64,000 nt of DNA from Pseudoxanthomonas sp. CF385 (GTDB lineage: Bacteria > Pseudomonadota > Gammaproteobacteria > Xanthomonadales > Xanthomonadaceae), in NCBI RefSeq assembly GCF_900104255.1, contig NZ_FNKZ01000001.1:1704001-1768000 (forward strand), in the 5' to 3' direction. Shown here piece by piece: positions 36,200-44,473 of this stretch. Numbering within the stretch: the stretch's first letter is position 1; every line of letters starts with the position of its first letter. Under the pieces are notes generated by a model. That model did no database searches. It saw only the letters and a program-made list of their open reading frames with translations, and was not told the origin of the DNA. A program made the translations under genes and the position numbers.

Positions 36200-36750
36200 T
36201 CGTTCAACCTCGACCGCAACCGGTCCATCGCGTACCGCAACCGCGATTTCACGGTCTCCCGGCCCACGCCGGTGATCTCGCCGATTTCCTCCAGGGTCAG
36301 TTCCTGCTCCAGCCGCAACAACAACACTTCCCGCTGCTCGGGCGGCAACTCGTCCATCGCCACCTGCAACCGCCGGCGCTGCTCGAATTCCGACAGTTGC
36401 CGCTCGGGCGTATCCGGATCCGGAACGCGCTCGGTGCGCGCCTCCGCGTCCTCCGGGGTTGCCGGCCGGTGCTTGAGTGCGCGCCAGTGGTCGTTCAGCC
36501 GATTGTGCGCGATCCGGTACAGCCAGGTCCCGAACGCCGCTTCCGGTTTCCAGCCCTGGCGTGCCGCGATCACGCGCTGCCAGGTGTCCTGGAAGAATTC
36601 ATCGGCCATCGCCGCATCGCGCAGATGCCGCAGCAGGAAGCGGTACAGCGGTCCGCGATGCCGCGCGTAGAGCTGCTCGAAGGCTGACGCATCGCCGGCG
36701 GCATAGGCCAGCATCAGGGTTTCATCGGCAGGTTCGGCAAGGTCGTTCAC
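36196..36750 (-). CDS. ECF RNA polymerase sigma factor
   Basis: The 184-residue sigma factor has region 2 (FEQLYARHRGPLYRFLLRHL, MADEFFQDTWQRVI, FGTWLYRIAHNRLNDHW) and region 4 (LPPEQREVLLLRLEQELTLEEIGEITGVGRETVKSRLRYAMDRL). The start is placed at the GTG at 36750 (VNDLAEPADETLM), where homology begins; an in-frame GTG two codons earlier would also do. It is coupled to the downstream anti-sigma gene by ATGA. The target genes are unknown; the vWA lipoprotein gene nearby is a candidate. Confidence 0.88.
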   Translation of the reverse strand: MNDLAEPADETLMLAYAAGDASAFEQLYARHRGPLYRFLLRHLRDAAMADEFFQDTWQRVIAARQGWKPEAAFGTWLYRIAHNRLNDHWRALKHRPATPEDAEARTERVPDPDTPERQLSEFEQRRRLQVAMDELPPEQREVLLLRLEQELTLEEIGEITGVGRETVKSRLRYAMDRLRSRLNE

Positions 36751-37009
36751 CGCCACCAGCGTAAGCGGTCCGTGCGCGGGCGTGAAGCCGCCGCGAGGAG
36801 ACGCGGCCGCCGCGTTCAGCCATCCGGTCGCGGATGTTCGCGGGGCGGTAAGCGAGGACGCGGCGGGGGCGAGGGGCGGGCACACAGGGAAGTGAACGCC
36901 TCGCGGCGCGCGATGGGGTTGCGCGGCGGTTTCCGTTCAGGGGGCGGCAGGCGGTATGCTCGGCAGGGGGATATCCAGATACACGCACCGTCTCTGTCGG
37001 GACACGGTC

Positions 37010-39919
37010 ATGCCTACGCCATCGATCAGCGCAGACAATCCGGCCAGCACACCCGCGTCGCCCGCAGAGCGGATCGCGTCGATCCTGCGTGGGCTGCTGC
37101 CGCCGGGCGCCGAGCTGGCGCTCTGCTGGCGGGACTGGGCGTTGGGCAACGGCGCCGGTGCCACGCCGGGCGCGTCCCCCTCGCTGCGCCGTCGCGCCGA
37201 ACATGCACTGGCGGAGGCGCTGGTCGAACACGACGGCCCCGAACTGCGCGTGCATGCGTGGGACAACGCCGATGGCAACGCACGGGTCGCCTTGGCCGTG
37301 GCCCTGCCGCATCCGCTCTCGGCGGGGGAAGAGGAATCCTGGCTGCTGCTGGCGCGCACGCTGCTGGTCACCACGCTGGACGCGTCGCGCGCGCAGGCGC
37401 GCATCGTCTCGCTGGAGAAGTCCAAGCGGCTGCAGCAGGCGCTTTACGAAATCGCCGATCTCGCCGGCGCCGACCTTGAGATGCCGGAGATGCTCCGCCG
37501 CATCCATGCGGTGGTGAATTCGCTGATGTACGCGGAGAACTGCTACATCGTCCTCTACGACGACCAGCGCCGCACGGTGCGGTTCCTGTACTTCGCCGAC
37601 CAGCGTGATCCCTACATCGCCGAGGCCGAGCGCGAGTTCGGCGAAGAGGAGATGGCCAACAGCATGACCTTCGCGCTGCTGCGCCACGGCCAGCCGCTGC
37701 GCGGCCCCTCGGCCGTGATCCGGCAGAAGCTCGGCGTCATCCGCGATCCGTCCCACGGCCCCGACAGCCTGGACTGGCTGGGCGTGCCGATGCGGCGCGA
37801 CGACCGCGTCTGCGGCGCGATCGTCGTGCAGAGCTACGACACGCCCGCCAGCTACGCGGACGAGGACCGCGCGCTGCTGGGTTACGTGGCCCAGCACATC
37901 CTGACCGCGCTGGACCGCAAGCATGCGCACGTGGAGCTGGAGCACCGCGTGGCGGTGCGCACCCACGAACTGCAGCGCGCCAACCGCGAGCTGCAGGCGG
38001 AGATCATGGAGCGCAAGCGCGCCGAGAAGCTGCAACGCGCGCTGTTCCGCATCACCGACCTGGCGATCACCTCCGAGAGCCTGGAACGTTTCTACGCCGA
38101 CGTCCACGTGGTGGTGGACGAACTGATCAACGCCCGCAATTTCTACATCGCGCTGGTTTCCGACGACGGCGAAGCGCTGAACTTCCCGTACTCGATCGAC
38201 GACCGCGACCCGATGCGCAAGGCGCGGCGGATGACCAACGGCCTGACCGAGTACGTGGTCGCCACCGGCCGGCCGCTGCTGGCGGACCGGGAGGTCATCG
38301 GCCAGCTTGCCGAGGCGGGCAAGGTGCTGCAACACGGGCCTCCCGCCCACAGCTGGCTCGGCGTGCCGTTGTTCCGCGGCGAGGACGTGGTCGGCACGGT
38401 CGTGGTGCAGAGCTACACCGACGACGTGAAGTTCACCGCCCACGACCAGAACCTGCTGACGTTCGTCGCCCACCACATCGGCAACGGCCTGGACCGGCAA
38501 CGCACGCAGGAACGCCTGCGCAGTGCGCATGCCGAACTGGAGCGCCGCGTGGAAGAGCGCACCCGCGAACTGAACGAAGCCAACCACCAGCTGCGCGCCC
38601 AGATCGGCGAGCGCCTGCGCGCGGAGCAGCAGCTCACCTACCAGGCCACGCACGACGCGCTGACCGGCCTGCCCAACCGGCCGCACCTGCTTGACCGTCT
38701 GTCGGCGGCGATCGAACGCGCGCGCCATGGCGACGGTCAGGCGTTCGCGGTGCTGTTCCTGGACCTGGACCGGTTCAAGCTGGTCAACGACAGCATGGGC
38801 CACGCCGCCGGCGACGAACTGCTGGTGGAAGTCGCCCGCCGGATCACGATGAGCGTGCGCGACGACGACGTGGTGGCGCGGCTCGGCGGCGACGAATTCG
38901 CGCTGCTGGTCGAGTACGCCGACGGCGTGGAGAACGTGCGCGATTTCGCCCAGCGTCTGCTGGCGGTGCTGGGCCGACCCATGTGGGTGGCGGGACGCGA
39001 ACTTTTCCCGTCGGCCAGCCTCGGTATCGCCATCTGGCATCCGCGCTACCGCAACGGCGAGGAACTGCTGCGCGACGCGGATGCGGCGATGTACCGCGCG
39101 AAGGAGCAGGGACGCGACCGTTCCGCGGTGTTCGACGAAGCCATGCGCGAAGCCGCGATGCAGAGCCTGGACCTGGAAGCCGATCTGCGCCGCGCCATCA
39201 ACAACCGCGACTTCCTGCCGTTCTACCAGCCTATCCGCCGGATGGACGACGGCCGCGTGATCGGCCACGAAGCACTGCTGCGCTGGCAGCACGAACGCCG
39301 TGGCCTGCTGCTGCCGGCCGAGTTCATCGGCCTGGGCGAGGACAGCGGGCTGATCGAGCAGGTCGACTGGCTGCTCTACGAACAGGTCGTGCGGCAGATC
39401 GCGCGCGGCGTGGAAGGCTACATCTCGGTCAACGTGTCGCCGCGGCATTTCCGCTCGCCGGATTTCGCCGACCGCCTGCTGGCCATGTTCGAAGCCCAGG
39501 GTGCCGATCCCTCGCAGTTGCGCCTGGAGATCACCGAGGTCGCGCTGCTCGACGACGCGCCCCGCACGCTGCGCATCCTGCGCACACTGCGCCAGCACGG
39601 CATCCTCGCCCAGCTGGACGACTTCGGTACCGGTTTCTCGGCGCTGTCGTACCTGCACCGGTTCCCGATTTCAGTGCTCAAGATCGACCGCAGTTTCGTC
39701 TCCGGATTGGGCAGCGAAGCGCGCCCCGAAAGCCTGGCGCTGGTGCGCGCGATCCTCGCGCTGGCCGGCACGCTGGGCATCGAGACGATCGCCGAAGGCG
39801 TGGAAACCGAAGAGCAGCGCCAGTCCCTGGTGGAACTGGGCTGCCATCTGGGGCAGGGCTACCTGCTGGGTCGGCCGGCGGCGCAGATGGCCGTGGCGAC
39901 CGCGCTCGACACGCTCTGA
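37010..39919 (+). CDS. GAF-GAF-GGDEF-EAL cyclic-di-GMP protein
   Basis: The 969-residue cytoplasmic protein has two GAF-like sensor domains (about 160-310 and 365-505), each followed by a coiled coil (LQRANRELQAEIMERKRAEKL; LNEANHQLRAQIGERLRAEQQL), then GGDEF (about 560-705) and EAL (about 725-960). The cyclase motif LGGDEF is intact, with an RxxD inhibitory site (RDDD) five residues before it. The phosphodiesterase motifs GHEALLRW, LEITE, LDDFGTG and KIDRSF are also intact, so both activities are possible. It is divergent from the ECF sigma gene; ATG at 37010 is preferred over one 54 bases upstream. Confidence 0.92.
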   Translation: MPTPSISADNPASTPASPAERIASILRGLLPPGAELALCWRDWALGNGAGATPGASPSLRRRAEHALAEALVEHDGPELRVHAWDNADGNARVALAVALPHPLSAGEEESWLLLARTLLVTTLDASRAQARIVSLEKSKRLQQALYEIADLAGADLEMPEMLRRIHAVVNSLMYAENCYIVLYDDQRRTVRFLYFADQRDPYIAEAEREFGEEEMANSMTFALLRHGQPLRGPSAVIRQKLGVIRDPSHGPDSLDWLGVPMRRDDRVCGAIVVQSYDTPASYADEDRALLGYVAQHILTALDRKHAHVELEHRVAVRTHELQRANRELQAEIMERKRAEKLQRALFRITDLAITSESLERFYADVHVVVDELINARNFYIALVSDDGEALNFPYSIDDRDPMRKARRMTNGLTEYVVATGRPLLADREVIGQLAEAGKVLQHGPPAHSWLGVPLFRGEDVVGTVVVQSYTDDVKFTAHDQNLLTFVAHHIGNGLDRQRTQERLRSAHAELERRVEERTRELNEANHQLRAQIGERLRAEQQLTYQATHDALTGLPNRPHLLDRLSAAIERARHGDGQAFAVLFLDLDRFKLVNDSMGHAAGDELLVEVARRITMSVRDDDVVARLGGDEFALLVEYADGVENVRDFAQRLLAVLGRPMWVAGRELFPSASLGIAIWHPRYRNGEELLRDADAAMYRAKEQGRDRSAVFDEAMREAAMQSLDLEADLRRAINNRDFLPFYQPIRRMDDGRVIGHEALLRWQHERRGLLLPAEFIGLGEDSGLIEQVDWLLYEQVVRQIARGVEGYISVNVSPRHFRSPDFADRLLAMFEAQGADPSQLRLEITEVALLDDAPRTLRILRTLRQHGILAQLDDFGTGFSALSYLHRFPISVLKIDRSFVSGLGSEARPESLALVRAILALAGTLGIETIAEGVETEEQRQSLVELGCHLGQGYLLGRPAAQMAVATALDTL

Positions 39920-39970
39920 GTCGCGCGCCGAAGGTGCGGCGCGGCATCCCTGCCGCTGCCGCTTGAACCA

Positions 39971-41740
39971 TCACTCACCGGCGATCGCCGGGGCATCCGT
40001 CTGCGTGGCGACCAGGCGGTGCGCCTGATCGATCAGGCCGATGAACTCGGCCTTCAGCCCGTACGGATCGCGACCCGTTGCACCGCGTGCTGTGCGTGCG
40101 ACGTCCGTCCACGCCCAACCATCGATGCGCTTCCCGCCGCGCAGCAGGTCGGCATAGGCGGCAACCGCGGTGGCGAAGCGGAACGCCTCGCTGGGCTGCG
40201 ATATCAGCATGCTGCGTGCGATCGGCGCTTCGATCAGCCGGCTGGCATCCTGCCCGGGCAGCTTGTAGCGCAGGCGCAGGTGGGCGACTTCATCGGTCGC
40301 GACGCCGGCCGCCACCGTCTTGCCGCCGTAACGCAGTGCCGGCAGGCGATCCGCCCCCGAACCGACCGGGGTGATTTCGTACAGGGCGGTGACCTCGTGC
40401 CCGGCGCCGATATCGCCCGCATCGACTTTGTCGTTGGCGAAGTCTTCGTTCGCCAGCACGCGGTTTTCGTAGCCGATCAGCCGGTACTCGGCGACCACGG
40501 CCGGATTGAACTCGACCTGGATCTTCACGTCGCGCGCGATAGTCAGCAGGGTGGACTGCATCTCCTCGACCAGCACTTTGCGGCCTTCCTGCAGCGTGTC
40601 GATATAGGCGTGGGTGCCATCGCCGACATCGGCCAGCTTTTCGGCCAGGGCGTCGTTGTAGTTGCCGGTGCCGAAGCCCAGCGTGGTCAGGGCGATGCCG
40701 GACTTGCGCTGGTCGGCCACCATCGTCTCCAGCGCATCTTGGCTGACGGTGCCGACATTGAAGTCGCCATCGGTCGCCAGGATCACCCGGTTGACGCCCT
40801 CGGGCACGAAGGCCTGTTTCGCCATCGCGTAGGCCAGGCGGATGCCGTCGCCGCCGTTGGTGCTGCCGCCCGCTTGCAGCCGGTCGAGTGCGGCGAGGAT
40901 TTCGCCATGGCGGTCGCCCGGCGTGGGCGGCAACACCAGGCCGGCGGAGCCGGCATAGACGACGATGCTGACGCGGTCCTGCGCCCGCAACTGCGTCACC
41001 AGTTGCGTGAAGGACTGCTTCAGCAGCGGCAGCTTGTCGGGCGATTCCATCGAGCCCGAGGTATCCAGCAGGAAGACGAGGTTGGCCGGCGGCAGCGTCG
41101 CCTTCGGCACGTCGTAGCCCTTGATACCCACCATCAGCACCTGGCGCTGGGCGTTCCAAGGCGCGGGGGCGAGTTCGGTGGTCACGCGGAACGGACGGCT
41201 GCGGTCGTTGGGGGCGGCGTGGCCGTAGCGGAAGTAATTGACGAACTCCTCGGCGCGCACCGCATCGGCGGGCGGCCGCTGGCCATCACGCAGCATGCGC
41301 CGCACGTTGCTGTAGCTACCGGTGTCCACGTCCACGGAGAACGTCGACACGGGCTCATCCAGCGTTCGACGCACCGGGTTGTCGTCGCGTTCGGCGTACT
41401 TCTCGGTGTTGGCGGGTTGAGTTTGCGGGTACGCGACCACGCCCGCGGAAAAGCTCTCCCGGTAGGCCACCGACGCGGGTGCGGGCGGCGGAGGGGGCGC
41501 ATAGGCATAGCCGGGTACGGCGGCCTTCGCCTGCCGCGAAAGACGCGCGCCGGTGACGACGACACTGTCCAGCGTGCTGCGCTCACGGCGCTCGGTTTCC
41601 GCACTTGCGGCGGCATCAGCCGCGGTGGCAGCGGCCAGCGCCGCTTCCTCTGCCGGTGCCTGCTGGGCGGTCGGGTTGGAAGTGCAGCCGGCGAGGACGG
41701 CGACGGCAAGCAGGGTGAGGTTAAGACGACGGTGCGACAT
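39971..41740 (-). CDS. YfbK-type von Willebrand factor A lipoprotein
   Basis: The 589-residue lipoprotein has lipobox LAGC (Cys19) and a low-complexity Ala-rich linker. Residues 57-70 read LDSVVVTGARLSRQ, like a TonB-receptor plug start, followed by a Pro-rich stretch. The vWF-A N-terminal domain (about 115-215) leads into a vWA domain with the metal site DTSGSM (Asp226) and a DUF3520-like C-terminal domain (about 400-585). Such proteins are found near ECF sigma factors in several phyla, but the function is unknown. It converges with the GGDEF-EAL gene, with 51 bases between. Confidence 0.88.
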   Translation of the reverse strand: MSHRRLNLTLLAVAVLAGCTSNPTAQQAPAEEAALAAATAADAAASAETERRERSTLDSVVVTGARLSRQAKAAVPGYAYAPPPPPAPASVAYRESFSAGVVAYPQTQPANTEKYAERDDNPVRRTLDEPVSTFSVDVDTGSYSNVRRMLRDGQRPPADAVRAEEFVNYFRYGHAAPNDRSRPFRVTTELAPAPWNAQRQVLMVGIKGYDVPKATLPPANLVFLLDTSGSMESPDKLPLLKQSFTQLVTQLRAQDRVSIVVYAGSAGLVLPPTPGDRHGEILAALDRLQAGGSTNGGDGIRLAYAMAKQAFVPEGVNRVILATDGDFNVGTVSQDALETMVADQRKSGIALTTLGFGTGNYNDALAEKLADVGDGTHAYIDTLQEGRKVLVEEMQSTLLTIARDVKIQVEFNPAVVAEYRLIGYENRVLANEDFANDKVDAGDIGAGHEVTALYEITPVGSGADRLPALRYGGKTVAAGVATDEVAHLRLRYKLPGQDASRLIEAPIARSMLISQPSEAFRFATAVAAYADLLRGGKRIDGWAWTDVARTARGATGRDPYGLKAEFIGLIDQAHRLVATQTDAPAIAGE

Positions 41741-41828
41741 GGCGTGACTCCGTGGCGGGGACGGAAGGTCGAACGCACGGGGTCGGGGAGTGGGGTTAAC
41801 GGTGCGGCTTGGATGTAAGGGTTGCCCC

Positions 41829-41885
41829 GCCTAGCGGCGAGGACACTCCGAGGTGCTCCTGGCTTACGCGACCCGCCGCTAAGGC
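41829..41885. repeat. Long hairpin at the 3' edge of the low-GC block
   Basis: GCCTAGCGGCG (41829-41839) and CGCCGCTAAGGC (41874-41885) are complementary apart from one extra A, with a second imperfect hairpin (CACTC/GAGGTG) between them. It overlaps the stop codon of the membrane protein gene. It could be a terminator for that gene or a trace of a recombination site; there is no T-run. Confidence 0.5.
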
Positions 41886-42439
41886 CTCGGCTTCGCTTGC
41901 CGATACTCCCCGCGCTCGCCCTGCCGTAGACCCTTGGGGTCGATATGGACGCAGATGCGATCGCCGCAAAGGGTGGCGTCGGACGCGTAGTAGGCTTGCA
42001 GCACGGGGATCGCAGCGTCGTAGCGATTGAGCTCGCCTCTCGCCGTGGCTATCTCGCGTCGGTAGTGGCTGACTGAGGCCCACCCCGCGAATGCCAGCAG
42101 CAGCGACAGTGATCCGGCTGCGCAGGTCCACGACCATGCAATTCTGTGGGCCCTCCGCAACTGGATCGACATAGTCGATACATCACGACTGTACTGCGAT
42201 GCCAGTGGCGCCAAGACATTGTTCGCCTCTTCGCCAATGCGAATCGTAGCGCTCCGGACAATCTCGCTAATGCGCTGATCGGCCAATCCAACCCCTTTGT
42301 GGAGCGACGCCATTTGCTGGTCGAACGAGGCTTGAATATGCGCTTCTCGCTGCTCGATCTTCGCAATGAGTGCCGCTTGCAGCTTGAGCGAGCTGTGAAG
42401 GGACGATAGGGCATCCCGAACTGAATGGTCATCGGACAT
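41879..42439 (-). CDS. Coiled-coil single-pass membrane protein next to the GH19 effector gene
   Basis: The 186-residue protein has a cytoplasmic helical N-terminus (about 1-98, heptad-like, Gln/Ser/Arg-rich), a transmembrane helix at about 102-123 (WSWTCAAGSLSLLLAFAGW) and a short periplasmic part with Cys158 and Cys163 (LCGDRICVHI) and a basic end (GERGEYRQAKPRP). AAGGAG precedes the ATG. It starts 24 bases after the GH19 gene. Its layout recalls small relaxation or mobilisation-associated membrane proteins of plasmids, but I cannot confirm that. Base composition is clearly lower in GC than the flanks. Confidence 0.7.
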   Translation of the reverse strand: MSDDHSVRDALSSLHSSLKLQAALIAKIEQREAHIQASFDQQMASLHKGVGLADQRISEIVRSATIRIGEEANNVLAPLASQYSRDVSTMSIQLRRAHRIAWSWTCAAGSLSLLLAFAGWASVSHYRREIATARGELNRYDAAIPVLQAYYASDATLCGDRICVHIDPKGLRQGERGEYRQAKPRP

Positions 42440-42462
42440 AAGCGCTCCTTGCTTGCTTCTTG

Positions 42463-43641
42463 TCAGGTCCTTGCTCCAGGCGACTCCAGCTGCCTGGCCA
42501 TTTCTTGCTGTTGAGTTTCTTCCATCCGTTGTGGAGTCGCTGGCTCGCGTGCCCATTCTTCCAAGGCTCGAACGTGCGGCGACTGAGCGATTCGCGTACA
42601 TGCCTCAGAGATTGCTGTCTCATCTCGGCTGGCTAGTGCGGACGCGAGTCTGTCCAACTCGGCGTTGCCGGTGCCACTAAGTCCGACCACCGCACCATGC
42701 TGCTGCTTGTGATTCGAGGATTCGATACCAATGCGCTCATCGGTTGCGGGTGGATCTTGGCGCTGCCGTAGCTCGCGTTCTATTGTTTCCAGTGTTGCGG
42801 GATCGGCGCGGCCCGTAGTGGGAACGGCTTGTTGCTCTTGAAAGAGTCGTATGGCTTGCTCCGTCTCCCGGGTGAACGTGTCGCCTTCAGGGACCTGCCG
42901 ATTACGTTCGGCCCGCACGTCCAGTGCCCGCAGATGGCTATTGAGTTGGCGAACTTCCCCGCCGTCTTCGAAGCGGCGCAGTGCGCCATCTTCCATTGCA
43001 GGCCGGTCCTGTGTAGGGGCGATGCCCGCTCCAGCGCGGATGCGCCCCAGATCCAATTGGGCGACGAAGTCCGGGGTGAGTGCAGCGTGCCAGGCGTCAT
43101 ATCGGTTGAGGCGATCCTTCAAGCCGTTCTCGCCGTTGTTGATCGCAAGTGTCGCGCGCGTGACATCATCTCTATCCTGTTCGGGTACCTGGTTCTGCCA
43201 GAACCAGATCGCGATTCGCTCAGCGTTGTCGCGATCCGAAGCGAGGGCGGGGTTGGCTATCAAGTCGAGATTGAGGGCTTCGTCGGCAGCTCGATAGTTG
43301 TTCTCGCCGGTCAGTTGCGTGTAGCCACGGCCGCGATACAAATAGCCATCCCCCGCGTTGTCGTTGCCCATGCGTTCCCCGTACATCAGTCGGCCCAGTT
43401 CCCGAGGTCGGCCTTCTAAAGCTTCCTGGCGGGCATTCTCCAGTGCTTGTGCGCCTTCACGCCACGCGGAACGAACGGGGATCTGATGGATGCCTCGTGT
43501 GTACCTGAAGCTTTCCTCAAGGCGCGTGAATCCTGTGGATTCATGGCCCATCTGCGCCATGAAATTGGCCATTTCTTCGCGAGATGTAATGCCAGCGTCG
43601 CGAGCGGCTCGCAGCATTGAAATTTCATGTTCACTAGGCAT
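42463..43641 (-). CDS. GH19 lysozyme-like peptidoglycan hydrolase with PG-binding domain (putative X-T4SS effector)
   Basis: The 392-residue protein has no signal peptide. Residues about 1-200 form a GH19 chitinase/lysozyme domain with catalytic-type Glu34 in MGHESTGF and the motif GRGYTQLTG (104-112). About 218-290 is a peptidoglycan-binding domain (VRQLNSHLRAL, TRETEQAIRLFQ). About 300-392 is a Gln-rich C-terminus with an Ala-rich helix (LDRLASALASRDETAISEA). The GH19 plus PG-binding layout, lack of export signal and upstream lipoprotein gene resemble XAC2609-XAC2610, an antibacterial type IV effector and its inhibitor. The usual XVIPCD motifs are not evident. An endolysin is the alternative, but no phage genes are nearby. 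Confidence 0.8.
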   Translation of the reverse strand: MPSEHEISMLRAARDAGITSREEMANFMAQMGHESTGFTRLEESFRYTRGIHQIPVRSAWREGAQALENARQEALEGRPRELGRLMYGERMGNDNAGDGYLYRGRGYTQLTGENNYRAADEALNLDLIANPALASDRDNAERIAIWFWQNQVPEQDRDDVTRATLAINNGENGLKDRLNRYDAWHAALTPDFVAQLDLGRIRAGAGIAPTQDRPAMEDGALRRFEDGGEVRQLNSHLRALDVRAERNRQVPEGDTFTRETEQAIRLFQEQQAVPTTGRADPATLETIERELRQRQDPPATDERIGIESSNHKQQHGAVVGLSGTGNAELDRLASALASRDETAISEACTRIAQSPHVRALEEWAREPATPQRMEETQQQEMARQLESPGART

Positions 43642-43671
43642 CGACGAAATCCTTGTCGAAATAGGTGCCGG

Positions 43672-44334
43672 TCAGGGGAGCGCGTCGGCTGGATAGTCTT
43701 CCGATGAGAAGGTCGCCATGGACACTTCGCCAAAATCGATTGGCGTCAATCGCCTCTCTGCGGAGTTGCCGTCTACACGGTCGATTCCGCCATGTACGAT
43801 GCTAGTCAGTAACCAGAGTTTGCGCTCGCGCGCATACTCGAATCGGTACTGGCTTGACCACAGCTCGCGCGAACCCCCCTCGAATCGGAACAAGATTTCG
43901 CCAGGTTCGATACGTATATCCTGCAGGGGGTCGCCCATCATGCCCCCGCACGTGGAGCACGGAATCGCTTCAGGGTTAATGAGGGCCTTACTCAAGCGAT
44001 GATGCTCGTCGCGGCGCAGCAGAAGAAGCTGTCGTTGACTGGCTTGAGCGCGGTCGCCACCTTGCTCGAGGACCACCAGTATGTCTTCGTCACCATCATT
44101 GTCGACGTCGCCGCGGGCCACTGCTTGAATGACGGTCTCCGCTGGTGCGAGATATTCGAGGTCACTGCAACTGACGTCAGGGGGGGATGTGTTGCACCAT
44201 CCAACGGATGTCCCTTCGCTGATGCCGACTCCGTAGAGTTGTGGAGCCCGATCGTGCGCGCACGCAACCAATCCGCTGAATAGGAGGCTCGTAAAACCGA
44301 TCCCTGCTCGAACTCTCCATGTTTCGATAGGCAT
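43672..44334 (-). CDS. Periplasmic lipoprotein, putative immunity protein to the GH19 effector
   Basis: The 220-residue lipoprotein has signal segment RAGIGFTSLLFSGLVAC with the lipidated Cys at 25. A calcium-loop motif DVDNDGDED lies at 76-84 (D-x-D-x-D-G-x-x-D), embedded in a VCBS/FG-GAP-like strand (DILVVLE). Later come CSTCGGMMGDPLQDI (Cys126, Cys129) and FEGGSRELWSSQYRFEY. These features recall the XAC2610-type inhibitors that neutralise GH19-type effectors in the periplasm. AGGA precedes the ATG. It lies 30 bases upstream of the hydrolase gene, so it is made first. GC content is low, as in its partner. Confidence 0.7.
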   Translation of the reverse strand: MPIETWRVRAGIGFTSLLFSGLVACAHDRAPQLYGVGISEGTSVGWCNTSPPDVSCSDLEYLAPAETVIQAVARGDVDNDGDEDILVVLEQGGDRAQASQRQLLLLRRDEHHRLSKALINPEAIPCSTCGGMMGDPLQDIRIEPGEILFRFEGGSRELWSSQYRFEYARERKLWLLTSIVHGGIDRVDGNSAERRLTPIDFGEVSMATFSSEDYPADALP

Positions 44335-44408
44335 GTGGCGATCCTGCCGTTGTCGCGTTGGCAGGAGTGTAGTCATGGACGGAGGTTCCCGGAGCAGGTT
44401 GTTCACTA

Positions 44409-44453
44409 ATGTGACGTTGATAACGTGCTGTCCGGACAAGGGAACCGTCACAT
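44409..44453. promoter_or_regulatory. Inverted repeat upstream of the effector/immunity operon
   Basis: ATGTGAC at 44409-44415 and GTCACAT at 44447-44453 are perfect 7-base arms 31 bases apart, in the gap between the lipoprotein gene and xseA. The surrounding sequence is AT-richer and would hold the operon promoter reading leftwards. A regulatory role is inferred from position only. Confidence 0.3.
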
Positions 44454-44473
44454 CAACGTGTTGTCGGGAGGTT

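Noticed and set aside
41829..41885. Integron attC site
   Set aside because: Length and pairing fit, but the AAC/GTT core triplets are changed (GCCTAGC and GCTAAGG), and no integrase or second site is in the window. Kept only as a low-grade hypothesis.
42463..43641. GH19 hydrolase as a prophage endolysin
   Set aside because: No holin, spanin, capsid, tail or integrase genes are nearby, and the upstream partner is an exported lipoprotein with a calcium loop, which fits an effector/immunity pair better. Not fully excluded.
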